Assembly: GCF_009905545.1 (NCBI RefSeq)
Contig: NZ_JAAALB010000046.1
Span: 1 to 45,561 of the forward strand
DNA length: 45,561 nucleotides
Direction: 5' to 3'
From: Cellulophaga sp. BC115SP
GTDB taxonomy: Bacteria; Bacteroidota; Bacteroidia; Cytophagales; Spirosomataceae
Shown: in pieces, positions 17,137 to 26,300 of the stretch
Layout of the letters: each line of letters starts with the position of its first letter
Numbering within the stretch: position 1 is the first letter of the stretch
Program-made: the position numbers and the translations under genes
Notes under the pieces: model-generated
What the model was told of the DNA's origin: nothing
Seen by the model: only the letters and a program-made list of their open reading frames with translations
Database searches by the model: none

Positions 17137-18534
17137 ATGAATGAAAAAAAAGACAATGGAATGAGTCGCAGAGGCTTTCTCGACCTATCCATTAAATCAA
17201 CCTTAGCAACTACTGCTGTCATTTCAGGCTTTCCGACAATTGTTCCCGCTTCTGTTTTTGGCAAAAATGCACCTAGCAATCGCATTACCATTGGTGCAAT
17301 CGGTACTGGTCGTATCTCACGTGGACATGATATGCCTGGGGTTTGGAAGTTTGATAATGCACAAATTATTGCCGTTTGTGATGTAGATAGCAACCGTGCT
17401 AAACTCGCCAAAGATTTGGTGGTTGATACCTATTCAAAGAAAAATGGAAAACCTTACGATGGTGTAAATGTTTACACTGATTATCGTGAATTGCTCAATA
17501 ACAAAGATATTGACGCTGTTTTGGTGAGTACGCCTGACCATTGGCATGCGCCAATCGTTATTAGTTCAGTGCGTGCAGGTAAAGATGTTTATATGCAAAA
17601 GCCTGCTTCCTTGACTATTGCAGAGGGTAGAGCCATGGCAGATGCCGTAAAACAAACCAAGAGAATTGTACAAGTAGGTAGCCAACAACGTTCGAGTTGG
17701 CAGTTTAGATACGCTGCCGAATTGGTAAGAAATGGCAGAATTGGCGAACTAAAAACCGTGTACGTTGGACTTCCTGGTGACCCAGGTGGAGAGGTGGAAC
17801 CTCAAATGCCAATTCCAGTAAATCTAAATTATGATATGTGGTTGGGCACAACGCCAGACGTTTATTATACCGAAAAACGTGTGCATCCACAGGTAGGTTT
17901 TGACCGTCCGGGTTGGTTGCGTTGTGAGCAGTTTGGGGCTGGGATGATTACAGGATGGGGTTCACACCATATTGACTGCGCACACTGGGCTATGAATATG
18001 GAGCATTCTGGACCTGTAGAAGTATGGGGACGGGCTGATTTTCCGAAAAGCGGTTTGTGGGATGTTCACGGTATTTTTAGAACTGAAGCCATGTATGCGA
18101 ATGGGGTGAAAATGGTAGTTACCAACGAAATCGCCAACGGTATTCGATTCGAGGGAACGGAAGGTTGGATTTTCGTCTCTCGTGGCGATGCCTCTGTAAC
18201 TGCTTCAGATCCTATTGCCAAACAACAAGCTGCTAAAGCAATCGATGCGAGTAATCCAAAAATTTTGGAATCGGTGATTGGTCCAAATGAGATCCATTTG
18301 ACAGAAAGTAAAGACCATCATGGCAACTGGTTGGAAAGTGTGATTTCAAGAAAAGACCCAATCGCTCCAGCTGAAATCGGTCACCGCTCATGTAGCGCTT
18401 GTTTGTTGCACCATGCAGCCATGAAACTCAAACGTCGTTTGTATTGGGATCCTAAAAAGGAGAAATTCCTTAACGACCCCGAGGCTAATACTTTATTGTC
18501 AAGACCTCAAAGAGCCGCTTACGCAGTGAGATAA
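17137..18534 (+). CDS. Gfo/Idh/MocA oxidoreductase, Tat-exported
   Basis: 465 residues. It begins with a twin-arginine signal (MSRRGFLDLSIKSTL, then an alanine-rich stretch to about residue 45), so it is exported folded with its nucleotide bound. The Rossmann start ITIGAIGTGRISRGHDMPG is at about 48-66, then VLVSTPDHWHAPIV and the family motif MQKPASLTIAEG, where K of EKP-like QKP is the conserved lysine. The C-terminal half has the substrate barrel (GWGSHHIDCAHWAM, with conserved histidines). Family members oxidise or isomerise sugars and inositols with NAD(P). It is first of three related genes in a row, ahead of a SusC/D locus, which suggests sugar modification in the periplasm. Confidence 0.88.
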   Translation: MNEKKDNGMSRRGFLDLSIKSTLATTAVISGFPTIVPASVFGKNAPSNRITIGAIGTGRISRGHDMPGVWKFDNAQIIAVCDVDSNRAKLAKDLVVDTYSKKNGKPYDGVNVYTDYRELLNNKDIDAVLVSTPDHWHAPIVISSVRAGKDVYMQKPASLTIAEGRAMADAVKQTKRIVQVGSQQRSSWQFRYAAELVRNGRIGELKTVYVGLPGDPGGEVEPQMPIPVNLNYDMWLGTTPDVYYTEKRVHPQVGFDRPGWLRCEQFGAGMITGWGSHHIDCAHWAMNMEHSGPVEVWGRADFPKSGLWDVHGIFRTEAMYANGVKMVVTNEIANGIRFEGTEGWIFVSRGDASVTASDPIAKQQAAKAIDASNPKILESVIGPNEIHLTESKDHHGNWLESVISRKDPIAPAEIGHRSCSACLLHHAAMKLKRRLYWDPKKEKFLNDPEANTLLSRPQRAAYAVR

Positions 18535-18548
18535 TGTAGGGACGCAGG

Positions 18549-18572
18549 GTTGCTGGAGATAACTCCAGCAAC
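18549..18572. repeat. intergenic hairpin
   Basis: GTTGCTGGAG-ATAA-CTCCAGCAAC, a perfect 10-bp stem inside a GTAGGGACGC...GGCGTAAT frame, in the 78 bases between two oxidoreductase genes. It could be an RNA processing or stabilising element in an operon transcript, or another of the GACG repeats. Confidence 0.65.
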
Positions 18573-18612
18573 GGCGTAATCACTGAAAAACATTTATATA
18601 AAATTCTCAAAG

Positions 18613-19971
18613 ATGAAAAAAAGATATTTGCTTGCCGCTTTTTTAATGGCTGGATTTTCTAAAACATTTGCGCAAAAAACAGAGCAGATCAAACTCATTA
18701 CCCTCGACCCGGGTCATTTTCACGCAGCTTTGGTGCAAAAAAATATGTTTCCCAATGTTAGTTCTGAGGTGAAAGTTTATGCACCGCAAGGGAAAGACCT
18801 TGATATGCATTTGGCTCGTATCAACGGCTATAATACCCGTGCCCAAAACCCTACTGCTTGGAAGGAAATTCTTTATACTTCACCAGATTTTTTTGAAAAA
18901 ATGGTTCAAGAAAAAGCGGGTAATGTGGTGGTAATGGCAGGAAATAACAAAAAGAAAACGGAGTATATCAAAAAAGCCATTGATGCAGGATTTAATGTTT
19001 TGGCGGATAAACCAATGGTAATCGACCCTCAAAACTTTGATATGTTGAAAGCCGCATTTGAGTCTGCCAAGAAACAGGGTGTGTTGCTATATGACATCAT
19101 GACTGAGCGCTCAGAGATTACCACGATGCTTCAAAGAGAGTTTTCGATGGATGCTTCGGTTTTTGGAACGCTACAGAAAGGAACGCCTGATAATCCTGCG
19201 GTAACTAAAGAAAGTGTTCACCATTTTTGGAAATATGTTTCTGGAAGTGTGCTCACTCGTCCAGCTTGGTTTATGGATGTGGCGCAGCAGGGTGAAGGTA
19301 TCGTGGATGTCAATACTCACTTGGTGGATTTGATTCAATGGGAATGTTTTCCTGAACAAATTATTGATTATAAAAAGGAAATTAAAGTGAATAGTGCCAA
19401 ACGTTGGGCGACCGATATGACTTTAGCCCAGTTTAAGGACATTACTCAACTCGAACAGTTTCCTGATTATTTGAAAAAAGATGTAAAAGGAGATGTATTA
19501 AAGGTTTATTCAAACGGCGAAATCAATTACACCATCAGAGGAGTACATGCCAAAGCTTCTGTAACATGGGCTTACAAAGCACCTGAGGGCGGTGGCGATA
19601 CGCATTACTCGATTATGAGAGGCACCAAATCAAATTTGGTGATTCGTCAGGGGGCTGAGCAAAAATATCAACCTGTTTTGTATATCGAGCCTGCGAAAAA
19701 TGTCCCTGATTTTGAACAAAAATTGACAAAAGCGGTCGAAAAAGTTGCTCAAAAATTCCCAGGAATCAGTATCCAAAAAAATGAGAAAGGATGGGAGCTT
19801 GTCATTCCAGATAAATACAAAGATGGTCATGAAGCCCATTTCGGTTTGGTAGCACAACGCTATATGCAATACTTAAAGGACGGTAAATTGCCTGTTTGGG
19901 AAGTACCTAATATGTTAGCTAAATATTATACAACTACAGAGGCGTTGAAACTTGCCCAAAAATCTAAATAA
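18613..19971 (+). CDS. secreted Gfo/Idh/MocA-like protein
   Basis: 452 residues with a Sec signal peptide (KKRYLLAAFLMAGFSKTFAQ). The N-terminal part is unusual for the family: it starts ITLDPGHFHAALVQKNMF instead of a canonical GxGxxG loop, so NAD binding may be altered. VVVMAGNNKKKTEYIKKAID, FNVLADKPMVID (conserved K of the DKP motif) and GEGIVDVNTHLVDLIQWECF follow. The C-terminal half matches the type called 'putative oxidoreductase C-terminal domain'. It lies 78 bases after one family member and 34 before another, so the three are probably co-transcribed and act on the same compound. Substrate unknown. Confidence 0.82.
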   Translation: MKKRYLLAAFLMAGFSKTFAQKTEQIKLITLDPGHFHAALVQKNMFPNVSSEVKVYAPQGKDLDMHLARINGYNTRAQNPTAWKEILYTSPDFFEKMVQEKAGNVVVMAGNNKKKTEYIKKAIDAGFNVLADKPMVIDPQNFDMLKAAFESAKKQGVLLYDIMTERSEITTMLQREFSMDASVFGTLQKGTPDNPAVTKESVHHFWKYVSGSVLTRPAWFMDVAQQGEGIVDVNTHLVDLIQWECFPEQIIDYKKEIKVNSAKRWATDMTLAQFKDITQLEQFPDYLKKDVKGDVLKVYSNGEINYTIRGVHAKASVTWAYKAPEGGGDTHYSIMRGTKSNLVIRQGAEQKYQPVLYIEPAKNVPDFEQKLTKAVEKVAQKFPGISIQKNEKGWELVIPDKYKDGHEAHFGLVAQRYMQYLKDGKLPVWEVPNMLAKYYTTTEALKLAQKSK

Positions 19972-20005
19972 TTTTAGTAAAAATCCCCTAATAAATATCA
20001 TAATC

Positions 20006-21133
20006 ATGCAGAATAATAGAAGAGAATTTATAAGAAATACATTCGGTACAGCCGCTGGGATTGTGCTCGCAAATCAGGTTGCCACTGCAACAAATCCCTC
20101 AAGTGCTGAACCAACTTTCGCAGAACCAAGAATCAAGTTTGCGGTGATTGGGATGAATCATGGGCATATATATGGTCAAGTGGAGGCAGTTATCCGTGGA
20201 GGAGGACAGTTGGTGGCTTTCTATGCCAAAGAGGCAGATTTGTTAGCCGCTTTTGCCAAACGCTATCCTAACGCTAAACAGGCAAGTTCCGAAGCTGAGA
20301 TTTTAAATGATAAGTCTATTCATTTGGTACTAAGCTCTGCAATTGCCAATGAGCGCGCACCTTTGGGGATTCGTGTCATGAAATCTGGGAAAGATTTTAT
20401 GTCTGATAAGCCAGGTATTACGACCCTTGAGCAATTAGCGGAAGTTCGCAAAGTACAGAAAGAAACCAAAAGGATTTATTCGATTTTGTTTAGCGAACGT
20501 TTGGAAAATAAGGCAACTGTAAAAGCTGGCGAATTAGTAAAAGCAGGTGCTATTGGTCGTGTGATTCAAACTATTGGTATGGGTCCACACCGTATTAGCT
20601 TGTCAACTCGCCCTGCGTGGTTCTTCAATAAAGAACAATTTGGTGGAATTCTTTGTGATATTGCTTCACACCAATTTGACCAATTTTTATTCTTTACAGG
20701 TTCGACAAAAGCCGAAATTGTAACCTCACAAGTTGGCAATGTAAACCATCCTCAGTATCCTAACTTCGAAGATTTTGGTGATGTTATGGTAAAAGGCGAT
20801 AAAGGAACAGGCTATGTTCGTGTAGACTGGTTTTCGCCAGATGGACTCAAAACTTGGGGTGATGGTCGCTTGACTATCCTAGGAACCGAAGGATATATTG
20901 AAATTCGTAAAAATATTGATATTGCTGGAAAAGAAGGTGGAAACCATTTGTTCTTGGTCAATAACAAAGAAACTGTACATATCGATTGCAACGATGTGGA
21001 ATTACCTTATGGTCGTCTTTTGGTAGACGATGTGGTGAATCGTACTGAAACTGCCATGTCACAAGAACACTGTTTCTTGACTTCTGAGCTTGCTATAAAA
21101 GCACAGAAATATGCTAAACAGTTGAGTATTTAG
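20006..21133 (+). CDS. Gfo/Idh/MocA oxidoreductase, Tat-type signal
   Basis: From the ATG at 20006 the protein has 375 residues and begins MQNNRREFIRNTFGTAAGIV, a twin-arginine-like export signal. The frame from 19952 overlaps the previous gene and hides the signal, so it is rejected. The Rossmann part begins IKFAVIGMNHGHIYGQVEAV; the usual GxGxxG is replaced by GMNHGH, as in some exported members. The conserved motif is FMSDKPGITT and the substrate part has GGILCDIASHQFDQFLFF. It is last of the three oxidoreductase genes and is followed by a clear terminator. Confidence 0.82.
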   Translation: MQNNRREFIRNTFGTAAGIVLANQVATATNPSSAEPTFAEPRIKFAVIGMNHGHIYGQVEAVIRGGGQLVAFYAKEADLLAAFAKRYPNAKQASSEAEILNDKSIHLVLSSAIANERAPLGIRVMKSGKDFMSDKPGITTLEQLAEVRKVQKETKRIYSILFSERLENKATVKAGELVKAGAIGRVIQTIGMGPHRISLSTRPAWFFNKEQFGGILCDIASHQFDQFLFFTGSTKAEIVTSQVGNVNHPQYPNFEDFGDVMVKGDKGTGYVRVDWFSPDGLKTWGDGRLTILGTEGYIEIRKNIDIAGKEGGNHLFLVNNKETVHIDCNDVELPYGRLLVDDVVNRTETAMSQEHCFLTSELAIKAQKYAKQLSI

Positions 21134-21151
21134 TTGAAATAATAAAGGTTC

Positions 21152-21209
21152 AAAGGCACAAAGTGGTTAAGGGTTTTGGATAAAAACTCAATCATTTTGT
21201 GCCTTTTTT
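21152..21209 (+). terminator. terminator of the oxidoreductase operon
   Basis: AAAGGCACAAAGTG pairs with CATTTTGTGCCTTT across 26 bases and runs into six T, 19 bases after the stop codon. The same AAAGGCACAAA core occurs as an inverted repeat at 39257-39349. The rest of 21134-21625 holds the truncated 88-bp element, a promoter and A/T-rich DNA, with no gene. Confidence 0.75.
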
Positions 21210-21246
21210 ATTGCTATTTACTTTGAGACTTGGATAAATAATAAAT

Positions 21247-21305
21247 ACCTAGTTCAAGACTAAGTCTTGGACTCATTTTTTAACAGTTTTGAAACTGACG
21301 CAATA
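21247..21305. repeat. 88-bp MITE-like element, truncated copy 3
   Basis: CTAGTTCAAGACTAAGTCTT through CAGTTTTGAAACTGACGCAA matches the left two thirds of the copies at 1319 and 7339. The right palindrome is lost. Confidence 0.7.
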
Positions 21306-21415
21306 ACTATTAAACTCAAGAATTAGTTATTGGGAAGTTTTCCAAATTATCAGCGTGTGTTACAATATTAAAGCTTAAAAAGTAAAATGTATTTTTCAAA
21401 GAATTAATAAAATAG

Positions 21416-21445
21416 TTTAAATATCGCTTCCTTGCCTTATCTTTG
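21416..21445 (+). promoter_or_regulatory. likely promoter of the sigma-factor gene
   Basis: TATCTTTG (21438-21445) is an exact match to the Bacteroidota -7 element TAnnTTTG, with TTTA 18 bases upstream as a partial -33 element (consensus TTTG). It lies about 180 bases before the sigma gene. It resembles the housekeeping consensus, so the sigma gene would be made constitutively and held by FecR. Confidence 0.5.
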
Positions 21446-21625
21446 TGGCAATTCCCTCCAAATCATTCTTTTGCTTCAAGAAAATACACCTTTTTTAAGG
21501 ATAAAATCACCTTCTTCTATTTAACTTGTGAAAAATGAAATATAAACTTTCAAAGAATATTTAAAATCAATTAGGGATTTTGCTGACTTGTTTGACTATA
21601 CAGTAATATACCCTGAATCGAATCT

Positions 21626-22180
21626 ATGAAATATAATAAGTTAACGGATGAACAATTGGTTAACCTCATTATCGAGGATAACAAGTATGCCTTTGAGGAG
21701 GTGTATCACCGTTATTGGTACAAGCTTTTTGGTGTAGCATATCACGAAATTGGAACTCGCGAAGAGGCCGAAGAACTCGTTCACGACTTATTCGAAAGCC
21801 TTTGGAATCGTCGGCATCAGCTCAACATCCGCATGTTGAGCGCCTATCTGGTTGTGTCCATCAAGCACCTGAGTACTAATTATATCAAGTCTCAAATTAC
21901 CAACCGCAAGTTTCAAGAGTATCTTATTTTCAACGAAATAAGACAATCTCATGCAACAGAGGAAGTAGTTCATTTCTCCGAACTATCCGACGCTGTGGAG
22001 GAGGCAATGAAAAAGCTTCCAGAAAAAACTTGTGAGGTGTTTAGGATGAGTCGTTTCGAAAATCAATCTGTGAAGGAGATTGCAGTTCAATTGAATTTGT
22101 CAGAAAAGGCTGTAGAATATCATATTACAAAATCCCTCAAATTGTTGAGAGAAAACCTAAAAGCATATCAGCAAACATAA
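21626..22180 (+). CDS. ECF RNA polymerase sigma factor, SusC/D-associated
   Basis: 184 residues, the normal size for the Bacteroidetes ECF family paired with FecR and SusC. Region 2 is FEEVYHRYWYKLFGVAYHEI followed by REEAEELVHDLFESLWNRR. Region 4 is AMKKLPEKTCEVFRMSRFEN followed by the helix-turn-helix SVKEIAVQLNLSEKAVEYHI. It is followed after 52 bases by the FecR gene. It would direct RNA polymerase to the susC promoter once released from FecR. Confidence 0.95.
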   Translation: MKYNKLTDEQLVNLIIEDNKYAFEEVYHRYWYKLFGVAYHEIGTREEAEELVHDLFESLWNRRHQLNIRMLSAYLVVSIKHLSTNYIKSQITNRKFQEYLIFNEIRQSHATEEVVHFSELSDAVEEAMKKLPEKTCEVFRMSRFENQSVKEIAVQLNLSEKAVEYHITKSLKLLRENLKAYQQT

Positions 22181-22232
22181 TCTAAATCTGTTTGGAAGAC
22201 ACCTAGTGTTATTTCATAAGCCATTTACTATC

Positions 22233-23228
22233 ATGAATCAATTTGAATTTGACCAATTACTCGAAAAATATCTGAACGGGGAATGCACCCCCGAGGAGAT
22301 TGCTTTTGTAGAGCAATGGTCTGAAAATATGCTTTCGATAGCCTCTGCTCCCCTGAGCGCTAGCGAACAACAAAACCTAGAAAAACAACTTTGGGAGCGT
22401 ATTCAGCAGTCTATCGGGATTAAACCTTTCAAGTGGAAAATCTGGGCTATGGCAGCGACCGTCCTGATTTGTGTCGGATTGGCACTGAAGTGGTATGCTT
22501 GGCAAGATAGTCCAGAACAGCTTATACGTCAGTCGATTGCAACTAGCAATTGGGGGGTGATTGACTTAACAAACCATTCTTCGACCGTACAAAAGGTTAC
22601 GCTTGAGGACGGTAGTGTGGTGCAACTCAATCCTAATAGTACGATTTCATATCCTGAACATTTCGGACAAAAAACAAGGACTGTTTATCTGAAAGGAGAG
22701 GCTTTTTTCAACATCAAACGAAATCCAGCGAAACCTTTTGTAGTACACACAGGCGATTTGGTTACTGAAGTGCTTGGAACAAGTTTTACCATTAAGTCCT
22801 ACGAAAATTCCAAATCTATTGAGGTATTGGTTCGTACGGGGAAAGTATCGGTTTATGAACGAAAAAATGTAGAAAAACAAAAACGCAATGGGGTCATTTT
22901 AACACCTAATCAAAAAGTAGTTTTTGTGAAAGATTCTCGAAAAATCATTCCAAGCTTAGTTGAAGAGCCTGTGGTGATTGTTCCACCTGTGCAATTGACA
23001 CAATTTATTTTTGAAGAAACGCCCTTAGCTCAGGTGCTGCAACACCTAAAGCAAGCCTACATGATAGATTTTGAGGTAGAGAGCGACGCATTTGAGAATT
23101 GTGTTTTTACAGGCGACCTCAACGAACTGCCACTTCATACCCAACTCGACCTTGTTTGTAAAGCCGTAAATGCTAATTACGAACAAAGAGGAACTGTCAT
23201 ATTTCTCTACGGTACGGGTTGTAAATAA
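22233..23228 (+). CDS. FecR-family anti-sigma factor
   Basis: 331 residues from the ATG at 22233; the frame from 22206 adds nine residues without support. The cytosolic N-terminus (about 70 residues, FEFDQLLEKYLNGECTPEEI) would bind the sigma factor. One membrane span lies near 70-88 (IWAMAATVLICVGLALKWY). The periplasmic part has the FecR domain (VTLEDGSVVQLNPNSTISYP, VYLKGEAFFNIKRNPAKPF, TEVLGTSFTIKSY) and a C-terminal DUF4974 domain (FEETPLAQVLQHLKQAYMID). It sits between the sigma gene and SusC, the standard trans-envelope signalling order. Confidence 0.95.
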   Translation: MNQFEFDQLLEKYLNGECTPEEIAFVEQWSENMLSIASAPLSASEQQNLEKQLWERIQQSIGIKPFKWKIWAMAATVLICVGLALKWYAWQDSPEQLIRQSIATSNWGVIDLTNHSSTVQKVTLEDGSVVQLNPNSTISYPEHFGQKTRTVYLKGEAFFNIKRNPAKPFVVHTGDLVTEVLGTSFTIKSYENSKSIEVLVRTGKVSVYERKNVEKQKRNGVILTPNQKVVFVKDSRKIIPSLVEEPVVIVPPVQLTQFIFEETPLAQVLQHLKQAYMIDFEVESDAFENCVFTGDLNELPLHTQLDLVCKAVNANYEQRGTVIFLYGTGCK

Positions 23229-23234
23229 AGAAAA

Positions 23235-23320
23235 ACCGACAGTGCAATAACACTGTCGGTCGCATACCTTGTTCGAACTGCAATTCGAACCCACTGCAAT
23301 GGGTACCAAGGTGTGTTTTT
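23235..23320 (+). ncRNA. structured leader or attenuator upstream of susC
   Basis: Between fecR and susC the RNA can fold as a 10-bp hairpin (ACCGACAGTG-CAATAA-CACTGTCGGT, 23235-23260) followed by a three-way junction. P1 is CATACCTTG/CAAGGTGTG (23263-23271 with 23307-23315, one G-U). P2 is GTTCGAA-CTGCAA-TTCGAAC. P3 is CCCA-CTGCAA-TGGG. P2 and P3 carry the same CTGCAA loop, and P1 runs straight into five T. It could be a terminator/attenuator, an mRNA leader or a small RNA. It matches no riboswitch family known to me. Confidence 0.5.
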
Positions 23321-23350
23321 ATCCAGTCACAGTTAAAAACAATTAAAATT

Positions 23351-26300
23351 ATGAAAAAAAACGTACTATTTAAAAAGATTCTCTCCGAAGCAATGCGAAT
23401 CACTTTGACCCAGCTATTGCTGTCGTTTGTGTTTTGTGGGATTACCCTAGCAAACGATGCTTTTTCTCAAGAGGTACTCAACAAGAGTATTTCGCTGAAA
23501 CCAGAAACAATCACAGTTAAAAGAGCTTTAACGCAAATCGAAAGACTTGCAGATGTAAAATTTATTTATAGTCCAAATTTGATACAGTCAGAAAGGAAAG
23601 TAAACCTTTCTTTTGATAATAATCGTCTTTCGACAGTTCTTAACGATTTTTTAACTCCGTTAAATATTTCTTATGAAGTCGTTGGAAATAGAATCGTGCT
23701 TAGTAAAAAGGAATTAGAAGTTGTTCCGCAAGTGACTAACACGAAAGAACTCCCAAACGTAATAAACGCCGATATAAACGTAACAGGACAAGTAACTGAC
23801 GAAAAAGGTCAGCCATTGACTGGGGTATCGGTGTTGGTAAAAGGCAGCACAAGAGGAACAACATCGGATGCTAATGGTAATTTTAGAATTGCAGTACCAG
23901 ACAACGATGCAGTGTTGATTTTCTCATTTGTTGGCTATAAAAAACAAGAAGTAAGTGTAGCAGGAAGAAGCAAAATTATGCTTTCGTTACAACCTGAAAA
24001 CCAAAACTTAGAAGAGGTCGTAGTAGTAGGTTATGGTACTCAATCTCGTAAAAACTTGGTTTCTGCTGTAACGACCATTAAACCTGAAGAATTAAATAAA
24101 GGGGCTATTTCAGACGTAGGTCAATTATTACAAGGTAAAGTACCAGGTTTGAATATCACTCGTAGCGGTGACCCGAACCGTTCGGCGGCTATTATTTTAC
24201 GTGGTGCCTCTACGCTTCGTGATGGTGCTCAATCGCCTCTATTTGTGATTGATGGAGTGCCTGGAGCAGATATTTCTTTGATTGCTCCTGACGATATTGC
24301 TTCAATGGATGTATTAAAAGATGCGGCTGCCACTGCGATTTATGGTAACCGTGCATCAAATGGGGTAATTATGGTAACAACTAAGCGTGCAGGTAAAGGG
24401 CAAATGCAAGTTTCGTATGGTGCGTATATGGCAGTTGATAAAGTTTCGAATAAATACGAAATGATGGATGCCAATCAGTTAAAATCCTTCTTGGCAGCTA
24501 ATGGACAAGCTTTAACTCCTGCGGATGATCAAGGGGCAAATACCAATTGGCAAGATGCTGTACAACGCAAAGAGGCATTTTCTCAAAATCACAATTTGTC
24601 TTTCGGTGGAGGAACAGAGAGTACGGTTTATAATGCCAGTATCAACTATTTCAATCAACAGGGGATTCTTAAATCTTCTGGCTTAAGTCGTGTGGTAGCT
24701 CGTTTGTCAATTGAACAAAAAGCCATGAATGACAAGTTGAAGTTCGGTTTATCGGTAACAAACTCGATGAGTGATGCTGATTGGGTTCCTTACAGAAATA
24801 CTGTTCTTGCACAAATGTTGACATATTTGCCAACCGCGCCTATCAAAAATGCCGATGGAACGTGGTATGACAACTTTGCTAAAAGTAATTATTACAACCC
24901 AGTTTCATTGATTGAAAATGGTACTGAAAAATTGAAGTACAAAAGCCTAGTGGGTACATTCTTTACACAAGCTAAGTTACCATTCGGTTTGACGTATGAC
25001 TTAAAATTATCATATCAAAACTTCCAAACAAATTACGGAGCGTACTATAATAGTTATTATACCCAGTACTATAACAATATCCGTAGCACTCCAGAACCTC
25101 CTGGTAACCCATCTTTTATTACCTTGGTTGGAACGAATGGTTTTGCAACACGTAATGCTTATGAAAACCGTCAGAGTTTGTTAGAAACCTATTTGACTTG
25201 GGATAAACAATTGGGAGATCACTCTATCAACGCAGTGGTTGGGTATTCTTGGCAAGAAAGTATCAATGGCGATGGTTTTCAGTCAACAAGTACTAATTTT
25301 CCTGTGGACGCCGTAAGTTATAATAATTTAGGAATGGGTAACCCTTATGCAGTGGCGTCTTTTAGAGTGAATTATGGTGGTGATAATTATCAACAAATTC
25401 GTTTGATTTCTGATTTTGGACGTTTGAATTATAACTATAAAAACAAATACTTAGTCCAAGCATCTGTTCGTCGCGACGGTTCTTCTGTATTTGGAGCAAA
25501 CAAACGTTGGGGATATTTCCCATCAGTAGGTTTGGCTTGGAGAGTTGATAATGAGCCATTCATGGAAAATCAAAAGATTTTTGATGAATTAAAACTTCGT
25601 GTAAGTTACGGTGTAACAGGTAACTCATTAGGCTTTAGCCCATATACGACTAAATTAATTTATGGTAATGTTGGTACATTCTACTACAATGGAAGCCAAC
25701 AGTCAGCTATTGGGGCATTGCAAAATGAAAACCCAGATTTAGGTTGGGAAAAAACTGCTACTTCAAATATTGGGGTTGACTTTGCCGTGGCAAAAGGTCG
25801 TGTAAGTGGTACGTTGGAGGTTTATGACAAGACCACCTCAGACTTGATTTGGACGTACCCAGTAAGTACTGTACTTTATCCAAACGGTTCTTTGACGGCA
25901 AACGTAGGTAAAATGAGCAACAAAGGTGCAGAATTGACATTGAATTTTAGTGCGATAAAAACTAAAAACTTTTCTTGGAATACAACCTTGAACTTGGCTC
26001 ATAACCGTAATAAAATCGAAAGTCTTTCAAACTCAACTTTGAAAACAGACTCAGTGAAAATTGTTCAACCAGATGGTGGTGGGCAAACAGGTGAAACTGT
26101 TCAGGTAATTGTTGCTGGTATGCCAATCGGACAATTCTATACGTACGAATACGCAGGAAAAGACGCAAACGGTGTTTCTCAATATTACAAAGCGAATGGA
26201 GAGTTGACTACTCGTCCTGAGATTGGTAAAGACTACCGTATGTTGGGTAATGCGCAGCCAAAATTGTTGTTAGGTTGGACAAACTCATTTACCTACAAAA

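Noticed and set aside
17137-18534. GH109 glycosidase
   Set aside because: GH109 enzymes are also Tat-exported Gfo/Idh/MocA proteins, but the motifs seen fit the general oxidoreductase type and I see no GH109-specific marker.
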